A stretch of DNA of 16,632 bases from Bacteroidota bacterium (GCA_024278565.1 JAJRSY010000149.1:1-16632), one strand, 5' to 3'; shown: positions 7,972-16,398, numbered from the stretch's first letter. Program-made: numbers and translations. Notes: generated by a model from the sequence alone, not told the origin.

Positions 7972-10900
7972 CTAATTTTCTTCCAATCTGATATCCAAGC
8001 CCAAACCTTTAAGTTCGTGCATCAATACGTTGAAAGATTCCGGCAATCCTGGTTCTGGCATGGTCTCACCTTTGACAATGGCTTCGTAGGTTTTTGCCCT
8101 ACCAATAACATCATCAGACTTGACCGTCAGTATTTCTCTCAATGTTGCAGATGCACCATAGGCCTCTAGAGCCCATACTTCCATCTCTCCAAAACGTTGG
8201 CCACCAAATTGGGCCTTACCACCTAATGGTTGTTGGGTTATCAAAGAGTACGGTCCTATTGAACGCGCGTGCATCTTATCGTCAACCATATGACCCAGTT
8301 TCAACATATAAATGACACCCACGGTTGCGGGTTGATCAAAACGTTGACCGGTTCCACCATCGTAAAGGTAGGTATGGCCAAATCTTGGAATACCGGCCTC
8401 ATCAGTATATTCATTAATTTGATCCAAAGTAGCCCCATCAAAAATTGGCGTACCAAATTTCTTGCCCAACTTAAGGCCTGCCCAACCTAGAACAGTTTCA
8501 TAAATCTGACCGATGTTCATACGTGATGGTACACCCAATGGGTTCAATACAATATCAACGGGAGTACCGTCTTCTAAGAAAGGCATGTCTTCTTGACGTA
8601 CAATACGAGAAACAATACCTTTGTTACCGTGACGGCCCGCCATCTTATCACCTACCTTTAGTTTACGTTTTTTGGCAACATATACCTTGGCCAATTTCAT
8701 GATTCCGGCAGGTAGTTCATCACCTACTGATATCGTAAACTTATCTCTTCTCAGGTTACCTTGAAGATCGTTCAACTTTATCTTGTAATTGTGCAGCAAG
8801 TCAGCTACCAAAGCATTGGTTTCTTTATCCACCGTCCACACTCCACCTATCAAATGCGCAAAATCATCAACTGCGTTCAGCATTTTCATGCTGTATTTTT
8901 TACCTTTTGGTAAAACTTCTTCACCTAAATCGTTCAATACGCCTTGTGATGTCTTACCATTGATAATGGTGAACAATTTCTCGACCAGCACTTCTTTTAG
9001 TTGTTCGAACTTTAGTTCATACTCCATCTCTAAATTAGAAATGGCTTCTTTATCTTCAGAACGCTTTCTCTTGTCCTTTACCGAACGAGAAAATAACTTC
9101 TTTTCGATAACTACACCCCTCAATGAAGGCGAGGCTTTCAAAGAGGCATCTTTCACATCACCGGCCTTGTCACCAAAAATGGCACGAAGCAACTTTTCTT
9201 CGGGTGTTGGGTCTGATTCTCCTTTTGGGGTAATCTTACCAATCAAAATATCACCAGGCTTGACCTCTGCACCAATGCGAATCATTCCGTTTTCATCAAG
9301 ATCCTTGGTAGCTTCTTCTGAAACATTTGGTATATCGTGCGTGAGTTCTTCTACACCCAATTTAGTATCACGCACTTCTAATGAGTACTCATCTACATGA
9401 ATCGAGGTGAAAATATCTTCACGAACTACTTTTTCAGAAATTACGATAGCATCTTCAAAATTATATCCTTTCCAAGGCATAAAGGCAACGGTAAGGTTTC
9501 TACCCAATGCCAATTCTCCTTTTTCAGTAGCATATCCTTCACAAAGCACCTGCCCTTTTTTAACTTTATCCCCTTTTTTGACAATAGGCTTCAAATTGAT
9601 ATTTGTACCTTGGTTTGTTTTTCTGAACTTCACTAGGTTGTAACTCTTAGAGTCCTTTTCAAAACTTACCAAACGTTCAGCCTCGCTTCTCTTATACTTA
9701 ATCGTGATTTTTTGGGAATCAACATATTCAACAGTCCCATCACCTTCGGCATTGATCAATACCCTTGAATCAGAAGCAACCCTACGCTCTAAGCCAGTAC
9801 CAACGATGGGGGCTTGTGGCCGTAATAAAGGAACAGCTTGCCGCATCATGTTCGATCCCATCAGGGCTCGGTTCGCATCATCATGCTCTAAGAACGGAAT
9901 CAGTGAAGCGGAAATGGATGCTATCTGGTTTGGAGCTACATCGGTATAATTAATTTCAGATGGGTCAACAACCGGAAAATCCCCTTCTTCCCTGACAATA
10001 ACTTTTTCACTATCTATTAAACCATTATCTTTAAGTGGAATATTGGCTTGGGCGATTTTCATACCCTCTTCCTCTTCAGCACTCAGATAAACAAATTCCT
10101 TTGTGTTTACTTTCGACTTAACAACTTTTCGGTATGGGGTTTCCAAAAACCCCATTGGATTTACCTTTGAAAATACTGCCAACGACGAAATCAAACCAAT
10201 ATTTGGTCCTTCAGGGGTTTCTATCGGGCAAAGCCTTCCGTAGTGTGTATAATGAACATCACGTACTTCGAAACCTGCTCTTTCTCTAGAAAGACCTCCA
10301 GGCCCTAGGGCTGATAATCTTCTTTTGTGCGTTATCTCTGCCAAAGGGTTTGTTTGATCCATGAACTGAGACAACTGGTTTGTACCAAAAAATGAATTGA
10401 TCACCGACGACAAAGTCTTCGCATTGATCAAATCAATAGGAGTAAATACCTCATTATCACGCACGTTCATACGCTCACGAATCGTTCTTGCCATACGTGC
10501 TAAACCTACGCCGAATTGCGATGATAATTGTTCACCTACAGTTCTTACACGCCTGTTTGAAAGGTGGTCGATATCATCAATCTCTGCTTTAGAGTTAATG
10601 AGCTCAATCAAATATTTTATAATGGTAATGATATCTTCTTTGGTCAATACCTGCTTGTCCATTCCAATATCCAACTGCAATTTTTTGTTCATTCTATAAC
10701 GCCCGACCTCACCTAGGTTGTAACGTTGCTCAGAGAAGAATAATTTATCGATAATACCACGTGCCGTTTCCTCATCTGGCGGTTCAGCGTTACGTAGTTG
10801 ACGGTAAATATGTTCAACTGCCTCTTTTTCAGAGTTCGTTGGATCTTTCTGTAAGGTATTATGGATTATTGCGTAGTCAGACTGTGCGTGGTTCTCTTTA

Positions 10901-11784
10901 TGTAAAAGAACGGTCTTGACATCGGCTTCCATAATCTGCTCAATGTGATCTTTCTCTAGGACCGTATCACGATCCAAAATGATTTCATTTCTTTCTATTG
11001 ACACCACTTCACCGGTGTCTTCATCAACAAAATCTTCGTGCCAGGTGTTCAAAACCCTAGCGGCCAACTTGCGGCCCAAGACCTTTTTCAAACCTGCCTT
11101 TGAAACTTTCACTTCTTCCGACAAATCAAAAATCTCAAGAATATCTTTATCACGTTCAAAACCGATTGCCCTAAACAGCGTGGTTACAGGTAATTTTTTC
11201 TTCCTATCAATATAGGCGTACATTACCCCATTGATATCAGTAGCAAATTCAATCCAAGAACCTTTGAAGGGTATTACGCGGGCAGAATACAATTTTGTGC
11301 CGTTCGCATGAAAAGATTGTCCGAAGAACACACCGGGCGAACGGTGCAACTGTGAAACAACGACACGTTCAGCGCCATTTATCACAAAAGTTCCACTAGG
11401 TGTCATATAAGGTATCGTACCTAAATATACATCTTGAACTATGGTTTCAAAATCTTCGTGCTCTGGATCGGTACAATACAATTTCAACCTTGCCTTTAGT
11501 GGAACACTATAGGTAAGCCCACGCTCTATACACTCTTGAATGGAATATCGAGGTGGATCTATAAAGTAATCAAGAAATTCCAGTACGAACTGATTACGTG
11601 TATCGGTAATTGGAAAATTTTCTTGAAAGGTGTTGTACAATCCTTCATCGCCCCTTTCATCGGATTTTGTTTCAAGTTGAAAAAAGTCTTGAAACGACTT
11701 AATCTGAATGTCCAAGAAATCCGGATACTCCGGTGTGTTCTTAGCGGTAGCAAAACTTATTCTTTCAGTCTGATTTGTGAACAT
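7972..11784 (-). CDS. rpoB: DNA-directed RNA polymerase subunit beta
   Basis: This is the second-largest RNA polymerase subunit, which forms the other side of the active-site cleft and binds rifamycins. It has 1270 residues. Recognisable segments in order are the N-terminal protrusion and lobe, the rifampicin-binding cluster at 471-493 (LSQFMDQTNPLAEITHKRRL then SAL), the adjacent ALGPGGLSRERAGFEVRDVH and CPIETPEGPNIGLI, the flap and hybrid-binding region with KVGDKMAGRHGNKG, and the C-terminal clamp contact GGKAQFGGQRFGEMEVWALE. In the rifampicin cluster the classic resistance positions (E. coli D516, H526, S531) carry the wild-type residues. E. coli N518 and S522 are T and A here, as in many rifampicin-sensitive bacteria. 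The gene lies 149 bp downstream of rplL, a spacer containing a long hairpin, and 57 bp upstream of rpoC. Confidence 0.99.
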   Translation of the reverse strand: MFTNQTERISFATAKNTPEYPDFLDIQIKSFQDFFQLETKSDERGDEGLYNTFQENFPITDTRNQFVLEFLDYFIDPPRYSIQECIERGLTYSVPLKARLKLYCTDPEHEDFETIVQDVYLGTIPYMTPSGTFVINGAERVVVSQLHRSPGVFFGQSFHANGTKLYSARVIPFKGSWIEFATDINGVMYAYIDRKKKLPVTTLFRAIGFERDKDILEIFDLSEEVKVSKAGLKKVLGRKLAARVLNTWHEDFVDEDTGEVVSIERNEIILDRDTVLEKDHIEQIMEADVKTVLLHKENHAQSDYAIIHNTLQKDPTNSEKEAVEHIYRQLRNAEPPDEETARGIIDKLFFSEQRYNLGEVGRYRMNKKLQLDIGMDKQVLTKEDIITIIKYLIELINSKAEIDDIDHLSNRRVRTVGEQLSSQFGVGLARMARTIRERMNVRDNEVFTPIDLINAKTLSSVINSFFGTNQLSQFMDQTNPLAEITHKRRLSALGPGGLSRERAGFEVRDVHYTHYGRLCPIETPEGPNIGLISSLAVFSKVNPMGFLETPYRKVVKSKVNTKEFVYLSAEEEEGMKIAQANIPLKDNGLIDSEKVIVREEGDFPVVDPSEINYTDVAPNQIASISASLIPFLEHDDANRALMGSNMMRQAVPLLRPQAPIVGTGLERRVASDSRVLINAEGDGTVEYVDSQKITIKYKRSEAERLVSFEKDSKSYNLVKFRKTNQGTNINLKPIVKKGDKVKKGQVLCEGYATEKGELALGRNLTVAFMPWKGYNFEDAIVISEKVVREDIFTSIHVDEYSLEVRDTKLGVEELTHDIPNVSEEATKDLDENGMIRIGAEVKPGDILIGKITPKGESDPTPEEKLLRAIFGDKAGDVKDASLKASPSLRGVVIEKKLFSRSVKDKRKRSEDKEAISNLEMEYELKFEQLKEVLVEKLFTIINGKTSQGVLNDLGEEVLPKGKKYSMKMLNAVDDFAHLIGGVWTVDKETNALVADLLHNYKIKLNDLQGNLRRDKFTISVGDELPAGIMKLAKVYVAKKRKLKVGDKMAGRHGNKGIVSRIVRQEDMPFLEDGTPVDIVLNPLGVPSRMNIGQIYETVLGWAGLKLGKKFGTPIFDGATLDQINEYTDEAGIPRFGHTYLYDGGTGQRFDQPATVGVIYMLKLGHMVDDKMHARSIGPYSLITQQPLGGKAQFGGQRFGEMEVWALEAYGASATLREILTVKSDDVIGRAKTYEAIVKGETMPEPGLPESFNVLMHELKGLGLDIRLEEN

Positions 11785-11836
11785 CTACGGACGGTATTAA
11801 TAATCGTGAATACAAAAAATGCTTTACCTTCATCGC

Positions 11837-11850
11837 ATATGCCAGCATAT
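11837..11850 (-). repeat. Short inverted repeat in the rplL-rpoB spacer
   Basis: ATATGC and GCATAT are separated by 2 bases, giving a small perfect inverted repeat in the leader between the rplL-rpoB hairpin and rpoB. It could be a minor RNA hairpin or chance in AT-rich DNA. Confidence 0.4.
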
Positions 11851-11872
11851 ACATACACGTTATCTATAAATA

Positions 11873-11911
11873 GGTTTAGGTCTAATCACAAAATGCGAAA
11901 AGACCTAAACC
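11873..11911 (-). terminator. Attenuator- or processing-type hairpin between rplL and rpoB
   Basis: GGTTTAGGTCT (11911-11901) and AGACCTAAACC (11883-11873) form a perfect 11-bp stem with a 17-nt loop, 22 bp after the rplL stop. The bases after the stem on the minus strand are TATTTATAG, only moderately T-rich, so this would be a leaky terminator or an RNA-processing site rather than a full stop. In E. coli the same gene junction carries a partial terminator and an RNase III site that lower rpoBC output relative to ribosomal proteins; equivalence here is inferred from position and structure. Confidence 0.65.
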
Positions 11912-11933
11912 AAAATTGCTATGGTCGCTGCTA

Positions 11934-12311
11934 TTATTTAAGCTCAACTTCTGCTCCTGCTTCTTCCAATGATTTTTTAATACCTTCTGCTTCGTCTTTA
12001 GAAACACCTTCCTTTACGGCTTTTGGTGCACTATCAACGATATCTTTAGCATCTTTCAATCCTAAACCGGTCAATTCCTTAACCAGTTTTACTACTGCTA
12101 ATTTTGAACCTCCTGCAGCCGTCAGAATCACATCGAATTCTGATTTTTCCTCAGCGGCCTCGCCACCAGCGGCGGCACCACCTACTGCAACAGCCACTGC
12201 AGCAGCAGCGGGCTCTATACCATATTCATCTTTAAGTATACCAGCCAACTCATTTACCTCTTTTACGGTCAAGTTAACCAATTGTTCTGCGAAATCTTTT
12301 AAATCTGCCAT
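11934..12311 (-). CDS. rplL: 50S ribosomal protein L7/L12
   Basis: This is the flexible multi-copy stalk protein that recruits and stimulates translational GTPases such as EF-Tu, EF-G and RF3. Its 125 residues fall into an N-terminal dimerisation and L10-binding helix region (1-33), an Ala/Gly-rich hinge around 34-52 (PAAAAVAVAVGGAAAGG) and the conserved C-terminal factor-binding domain, with KLAVVKLVKELTGLGLKDAK and EGVSKDEAEGIKKSLEEAGA. It follows rplJ by 52 bp, in the usual order. The gene is complete and typical. Confidence 0.99.
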   Translation of the reverse strand: MADLKDFAEQLVNLTVKEVNELAGILKDEYGIEPAAAAVAVAVGGAAAGGEAAEEKSEFDVILTAAGGSKLAVVKLVKELTGLGLKDAKDIVDSAPKAVKEGVSKDEAEGIKKSLEEAGAEVELK

Positions 12312-12363
12312 TTTTCTATCGTTTAATAAATTTTAAAGTATAATTGTTTTTAGTGCGTACGTA

Positions 12364-12879
12364 TTACTTTTCTGATAATGTTTTAAGAATACCAGCGAGT
12401 TTACCACTGCTCGATTTAAGTCCTGAGATAACATTCTTGGCAGGAGATTGCAACAATCCAATAATTTCGCCAATCATTTCTTCTTTAGACTTGATACTAA
12501 CAAGGGTATCTAGGTTTTCATCACCTATATAAACTGTCTCTTCCACAAAGGCTCCTTTCAACAGAGGCTTTTCAGATTTTTTTCTGAAATTCTTAATAAG
12601 TTTTGCTGGGCCATTCCCAATCTCCGCGAACATTAAAGAAGTATTGCCTTTCAATACTCCAGAAAGTTCACCGAACTCTTTATCAGAAGCTTCCATTGCC
12701 TTTGCAAGCAATGTGTTCTTAACTACTGCAAGTTTAATATTGGATTTAAAACACGCTCTTCTCAAAGCTGAGGTCTTGGATGCATCCAAACCTGATATAT
12801 CTGCCAAATATATGGTAGAATTTTCAGCCAACTGCGTAGTTAAATCTTGTATAACGATTAATTTTTCTTCTCTTGTCAT
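12364..12879 (-). CDS. rplJ: 50S ribosomal protein L10
   Basis: L10 anchors L7/L12 dimers to the 23S rRNA near L11, and in many bacteria represses its own operon by binding the mRNA leader. The 171-residue protein has the typical N-terminal globular RNA-binding domain (from MTREEKLIVIQDLTTQLAEN, through KNTLLAKAM and LSGVLKGNTSLMF). Its C-terminal helical tail (ISGLKSSSGKLAGILKTL) would bind L12 dimers. It starts 26 bp after the rplA stop, too close for a long L10-binding leader like the one in E. coli, so control may act elsewhere in the transcript. Confidence 0.98.
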   Translation of the reverse strand: MTREEKLIVIQDLTTQLAENSTIYLADISGLDASKTSALRRACFKSNIKLAVVKNTLLAKAMEASDKEFGELSGVLKGNTSLMFAEIGNGPAKLIKNFRKKSEKPLLKGAFVEETVYIGDENLDTLVSIKSKEEMIGEIIGLLQSPAKNVISGLKSSSGKLAGILKTLSEK

Positions 12880-12905
12880 AATTAAAATTTTGAACTACCA
12901 GTTAA

Positions 12906-13595
12906 TTAAACTGTTTTGGGATCTAATTGAAGACTAGGGCTCATGGTACTTGACATGAAAATACTCTTCATGTACACCCCTTTAGATGAAGTGGGCTTCA
13001 ATTTATTCAAAGTATCCAACAACTCTTTTGCATTACCCGCTATTTTATCGGCTGAGAAAGATGCTCTTCCAATAGCAGCATGCACAATACCTGTCTTATC
13101 TACTTTGAAGTCGATTTTACCTGCTTTTACATCAGATACCGCCTTGGCAACATCCATAGTAACAGTGCCGGTCTTTGGGTTGGGCATCAAACCCCTAGGT
13201 CCCAAAACTCGACCCAAAGGACCCAGTTTGCCCATAACACTAGGCATGGTGATGATTACATCAACATCGGTCCAACCTCCCTTTATTTTAGCCAAATACT
13301 CATCTAACCCAACAAAATCAGCTCCTGCTTCTTTTGCCTCAGCTTCTTTGTCCGGGGTCACCAAAGCCAAAACTTTAACATCTTTTCCTGTTCCGTGGGG
13401 TAGTGTCACAACTCCACGAACCATTTGATTTGCCTTTTTTGGATCAACACCCAGACGAATCGCCAAATCAATTGATGCGTCAAATTTTGTCTTTGTAATC
13501 TCTTTTACCAAAGCAGAAGCCTCGTCAACAGAATAAAGTTTGTCTTTATCTATTTTGGCGCAGGCCTCTTTTTGGTTTTTCGTTAATTTTGCCAT
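12906..13595 (-). CDS. rplA: 50S ribosomal protein L1
   Basis: L1 forms the mobile stalk at the E site and helps move deacylated tRNA out of the ribosome. In many bacteria it also represses the rplK-rplA unit by binding its mRNA. The 229-residue protein has normal length. Visible family motifs are RGVVTLPHGTGKDVKVLAL (60-78), the domain II segment MGKLGPLGRVLGPRGLMPNP (121-140) followed by KTGTVT, and the C-terminal KGVYMKSIFMSSTMSPS (205-221) in domain I. It begins 19 bp after rplK and precedes rplJ by 26 bp, consistent with one operon. Confidence 0.99.
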   Translation of the reverse strand: MAKLTKNQKEACAKIDKDKLYSVDEASALVKEITKTKFDASIDLAIRLGVDPKKANQMVRGVVTLPHGTGKDVKVLALVTPDKEAEAKEAGADFVGLDEYLAKIKGGWTDVDVIITMPSVMGKLGPLGRVLGPRGLMPNPKTGTVTMDVAKAVSDVKAGKIDFKVDKTGIVHAAIGRASFSADKIAGNAKELLDTLNKLKPTSSKGVYMKSIFMSSTMSPSLQLDPKTV

Positions 13596-13614
13596 CTAAA
13601 TTGCTTTTAATATT

Positions 13615-14052
13615 TTAAAAAGGCTTTTTGCCCGCTACTTTAAGACCCATAGATCTTGCCGTTCCTGCAACCATGTTCATTGCAGACTCTACAGTAAAGG
13701 CGTTAAGATCGACCATCTTGTCTTCGGCTATTTTCTTGACCTGGTCCCAAGTAACATTACCTGATTTTACCCTGTTGGGCTCACCAGACCCTTTCTTGAT
13801 CTTGGCTGCTTCCATAAGCTGAACTGCCGCTGGTGGTGTTTTAACGATAAAGTCAAATGACTTATCTTTATAAACGGTGATAACAACTGGCAATATTTTG
13901 CCCGGTTTGTCCTGTGTTCTAGCATTAAACTGCTTACAGAACTCCATGATGTTAACGCCGGCAGCACCTAAGGCGGGTCCGACCGGTGGCGACGGATTCG
14001 CTGCACCTCCCCTAACTTGTAGTTTGACTACTTTACCTATTTCTTTTGCCAT
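13615..14052 (-). CDS. rplK: 50S ribosomal protein L11
   Basis: L11 binds the GTPase-associated centre of 23S rRNA with L10/L12 and is part of the thiostrepton site. The 145 residues show the N-terminal domain with its proline-rich signature (NPSPPVGPALGAAGVNI, 19-35), then KTPPAAVQLMEAA at the domain junction and the C-terminal rRNA-binding domain with GTARSMGLKV near the end. It is preceded by a 132-bp spacer after nusG, the largest gap in this part of the operon, where a promoter or L1-responsive leader could lie. No Shine-Dalgarno sequence precedes the ATG. Confidence 0.99.
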   Translation of the reverse strand: MAKEIGKVVKLQVRGGAANPSPPVGPALGAAGVNIMEFCKQFNARTQDKPGKILPVVITVYKDKSFDFIVKTPPAAVQLMEAAKIKKGSGEPNRVKSGNVTWDQVKKIAEDKMVDLNAFTVESAMNMVAGTARSMGLKVAGKKPF

Positions 14053-14184
14053 TGTTTAAAATTAAATTGAAAGCGTGTTCATGGGAAGCAACACAACTTT
14101 TAAATATGTAACAATTTCTTTTTGACCACTGCCTAAATTTTTCTGCTTACCACAATTCGGTCCAAGAGAATGTCAAGACAGGTA
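14053..14184 (-). other. nusG-rplK spacer, no gene identified
   Basis: These 132 AT-rich bases separate nusG from rplK. I see no ORF or tRNA, and only weak hairpins, such as GTGTT and AACAC around a 10-nt loop (minus strand). In other bacteria the rplK leader holds the L1 binding site; I cannot identify such a site here with confidence. Confidence 0.4.
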
Positions 14185-14736
14185 TTATACTTTTTCTACT
14201 TGCATATAACTGAGTTCCAAAGGTGTTTTTCTTCCGAAAATCTTCACCATGACCTCAAGCTTGCGTTTTTCTTCATTTATTTTTTCAACAGTTCCGTTAA
14301 ATCCATTAAAAGGACCATCAACAACCTTTACGGTCTCACCAAAAGTAAACGGTATGGCCACAGTATCTATGTTAACTGCCAACTCATCTACTTTGCCCAA
14401 CATTCTGTTCACCTCCGCCTTTCGCAACGGCACGGGATCACCTCCTTTGGTTTCCCCTAAAAATCCGATCACGTTGGTTATTGAACGAATAATATGGATC
14501 ATCTCACCGCCCAAATTGGCCTTGACCATTATATATCCAGGAAAATAAACCTTCTCTTTGTTTACTTTCTTTCCCTTTCGTACCTGAACCACCTTTTCAG
14601 TAGGTACTAAAATATCTTCTAAATAATCGGCAAAACCAAGTCTGGCCACCTCGCTCTCAATGTACCCTTTGATTTTATTCTCTTGGCCACTTACCGCTCT
14701 AACCACATACCATTTTTTCTCTAATACTTCTGACAT
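14185..14736 (-). CDS. nusG: Transcription termination/antitermination factor NusG
   Basis: NusG binds elongating RNA polymerase and couples it to Rho or to the ribosome. The 183-residue protein has an N-terminal NGN domain (about residues 7-115; KKWYVVRAVSGQENKIK, then the hallmark VYFPGYIMVKA at 63-73) and a C-terminal KOW domain (about 130-183; FGETVKVVDGPFNGFNGTVE). It starts 11 bp after the secE stop, the near-universal secE-nusG pairing, and precedes rplK. No insertion or truncation is seen. Confidence 0.98.
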   Translation of the reverse strand: MSEVLEKKWYVVRAVSGQENKIKGYIESEVARLGFADYLEDILVPTEKVVQVRKGKKVNKEKVYFPGYIMVKANLGGEMIHIIRSITNVIGFLGETKGGDPVPLRKAEVNRMLGKVDELAVNIDTVAIPFTFGETVKVVDGPFNGFNGTVEKINEEKRKLEVMVKIFGRKTPLELSYMQVEKV

Positions 14737-14747
14737 ACGGCTACGAC

Positions 14748-14936
14748 TTAGTTTAGTACTTTACTGAAATATAATTTTATCAATTTGCTGAACACGGTAT
14801 CGATCCCCCAAGTTGCGAGGGCGAACAAAACGGAAAAAACAGCTACCACTACCATAAGGTTCACTGCCTCATCTTTGGGGGGTAGTGTAACATTATTTCT
14901 AAGCTCTTCAATCGATTCTTTTATATACGTCAACAT
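14748..14936 (-). CDS. secE: Preprotein translocase subunit SecE
   Basis: SecE is the essential small inner-membrane subunit of the SecYEG channel that clamps SecY. The 62-residue protein has the single-span form: an amphipathic N-terminal helix (YIKESIEELRNNVTLPPKDEA, roughly residues 4-24), one transmembrane helix at about 27-45 (LMVVVAVFSVLFALATWGI), and a short basic tail. The RNNVTLPP segment corresponds to the conserved SecE hinge, where many homologues have VTWP. Identity rests on size, topology and position 11 bp before nusG. The ATG at 14936 is the natural start; 64 bp separate it from tRNA-Trp. Confidence 0.95.
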   Translation of the reverse strand: MLTYIKESIEELRNNVTLPPKDEAVNLMVVVAVFSVLFALATWGIDTVFSKLIKLYFSKVLN

Positions 14937-15000
14937 TACTTTTCTGTTTTTAATATCTGCACTGAAGATTTTTAAATAACCTTTTCAATATTTCAATTGG

Positions 15001-15073
15001 CACGGGAGGAGAGACTCGAACTCCCGACACCTGGTTTTGGAGACCAGTGCTCTACCAACTGAGCTACACCCGT
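15001..15073 (-). tRNA. tRNA-Trp, anticodon CCA
   Basis: Read on the minus strand, 73 nt fold as a complete tRNA. The acceptor strands are ACGGGTG and CTCCCGT with discriminator G. The D-arm is GCTC/GAGC around AGTTGGTA. The anticodon stem CTGGT/ACCAG encloses loop CTCCAAA, with anticodon CCA. The variable loop is GTGTC and the T-arm is GGGAG TTCGAGT CTCTC. The 3' CCA is encoded at 15000-14998. The acceptor stem has a T6-T67 mismatch. The tuf/tRNA-Trp/secE/nusG order is common in bacteria. Confidence 0.98.
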
Positions 15074-15074
15074 A

Positions 15075-15132
15075 TTTATATGTAAAGGTATTCCGCTTTC
15101 AGCGGAACACCTTAACCTTAACTACATATAAA
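15075..15132 (-). terminator. Long two-tier hairpin between tuf and tRNA-Trp (terminator or processing site)
   Basis: An inner stem TTCCGCT/AGCGGAA (15091-15097 with 15101-15107, loop of 3) continues past one mismatch into AAGGT/ACCTT (15085-15089 with 15109-15113). An outer perfect 10-bp stem TTTATATGTA/TACATATAAA pairs 15075-15084 with 15123-15132, leaving a 9-nt one-sided bulge. It lies 19 bp after the tuf stop and one base before the tRNA-Trp 5' end. There is no T tract after it, so it is better read as a processing or partial termination structure than as a full intrinsic terminator. Confidence 0.6.
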
Positions 15133-15151
15133 ATTCATTTGAACTATTATA

Positions 15152-16339
15152 TTAATCTAAAATCTTTGTAACCTGACCCGCCCCTACAGTTCGGCCACCT
15201 TCACGTATCGCAAAACGAAGTCCTTCACTCAATGCGATAGGAGACAACAACTCAACTATTATAGTAAGGTTATCACCAGGCATCACCATTTCAACCCCTG
15301 AAGGAAGATTGATTGTACCTGTTACATCTGTGGTTCGTACATAAAACTGAGGACGGTAGTTGTTATGGAACGGTGTATGACGGCCACCTTCTTCTTTCTT
15401 AAGTATATAAACCTCAGCTTCAAACTTAGCATGTGGCTTAACAGAACCTGGCTTACAAATCACCATGCCCCTACTGATATCAGCCTTCTCGATACCTCTT
15501 AACAAGATACCAACGTTATCGCCCGCTTCACCTCTATCCAATATCTTACGAAACATTTCAACACCAGTCACCGTAGAGGCCAATTTCTCAGCACCCATAC
15601 CAATGATATCAACCGCATCACCTGTATTGGCAATACCAGTTTCTATACGACCTGTTGCAACAGTACCACGACCTGTAATCGTAAATACATCTTCAACTGG
15701 CATTAAGAAATCTTTTTCAGTATCTCTTATTGGCAGCTCGATCCACTCATCAACTGCGGTCATTAACTCCATAACTGTGTCAACCCATTTTTGCTCACCG
15801 TTCAATGCTCCTAGTGCTGAACCGGCAATTACAGGCCCATTATCACCATCGTACTCATAAAAAGAAAGCAATTCCCTAATCTCCATTTCAACAAGCTCTA
15901 AAAGCTCATCGTCATCAACCATATCGACCTTGTTCATGAAAACAACCATTCTTGGTATACCTACCTGACGCCCCAAAAGGATGTGCTCACGAGTTTGTGG
16001 CATAGGGCCATCAGTCGCAGCAACCACCAAAATAGCACCGTCCATTTGAGCAGCACCCGTTACCATGTTCTTAACATAATCTGCGTGACCTGGGCAATCT
16101 ACGTGTGCATAGTGACGGTTAGCAGTTGAATATTCAACATGCGATGTATTAATAGTAATACCTCTTTCTTTTTCTTCAGGAGCGTTATCGATTGATTCGA
16201 AGCTTCTCATTTCAGATAATCCTGCGTTTGCCAATACCGTAGTAATAGCAGCAGTTAATGTTGTTTTTCCGTGATCTACGTGTCCAATTGTACCAATATT
16301 CAAGTGCGGTTTGGAACGATCAAATTTTTCCTTTGCCAT
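15152..16339 (-). CDS. tuf: Translation elongation factor Tu
   Basis: EF-Tu is the GTPase that delivers aminoacyl-tRNA to the ribosomal A site. The 395-residue protein has normal length. Domain I carries GHVDHGKT at 19-26 (G1), the switch I region ending ERGITI, DCPGH at 81-85 with the catalytic His85 (G3), NKVD at 136-139 (G4) and SAL at 174-176 (G5). Domains II and III follow, with FTITGRGTVATGRIE, and with GGRHTPFHNNYRPQFYVRT around the tRNA and kirromycin-facing surface. The gene heads the minus-strand cluster in this window. The 59-bp leader before it lacks a full TAnnTTTG promoter, and tRNA-derived repeats lie just upstream, so it may be transcribed from a tRNA-tuf promoter outside the window. 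Confidence 0.99.
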   Translation of the reverse strand: MAKEKFDRSKPHLNIGTIGHVDHGKTTLTAAITTVLANAGLSEMRSFESIDNAPEEKERGITINTSHVEYSTANRHYAHVDCPGHADYVKNMVTGAAQMDGAILVVAATDGPMPQTREHILLGRQVGIPRMVVFMNKVDMVDDDELLELVEMEIRELLSFYEYDGDNGPVIAGSALGALNGEQKWVDTVMELMTAVDEWIELPIRDTEKDFLMPVEDVFTITGRGTVATGRIETGIANTGDAVDIIGMGAEKLASTVTGVEMFRKILDRGEAGDNVGILLRGIEKADISRGMVICKPGSVKPHAKFEAEVYILKKEEGGRHTPFHNNYRPQFYVRTTDVTGTINLPSGVEMVMPGDNLTIIVELLSPIALSEGLRFAIREGGRTVGAGQVTKILD

Positions 16340-16398
16340 GTTTAGTGAATTTAAATCTTAATATTTATATTAGTGTGTGTACAAATTATTTCAACATT

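Noticed and set aside
8789..9400. 203-codon plus-strand reading frame inside rpoB
   Set aside because: It is a Ser/Phe-rich shadow of the conserved rpoB coding strand.
10306..10374. Possible natural rifampicin resistance from T and A at positions equivalent to E. coli RpoB N518 and S522
   Set aside because: These residues occur in sensitive bacteria such as Bacillus, and the main resistance positions D516, H526 and S531 are unchanged.
11536..12336. 266-codon plus-strand reading frame spanning rpoB, the spacer and rplL
   Set aside because: Its Ala/Ser-rich part is the antisense of the L7/L12 Ala/Gly hinge, and it runs across a conserved operon in the wrong direction.
14053..14184. L1-binding leader before rplK
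   Set aside because: Position fits, but I could not identify a convincing L1-type stem and loop by eye.
16340..16398. Promoter for tuf based on TAATTTG on the minus strand
   Set aside because: It is one base short of the TAnnTTTG spacing and no -33 element lies at the right distance.
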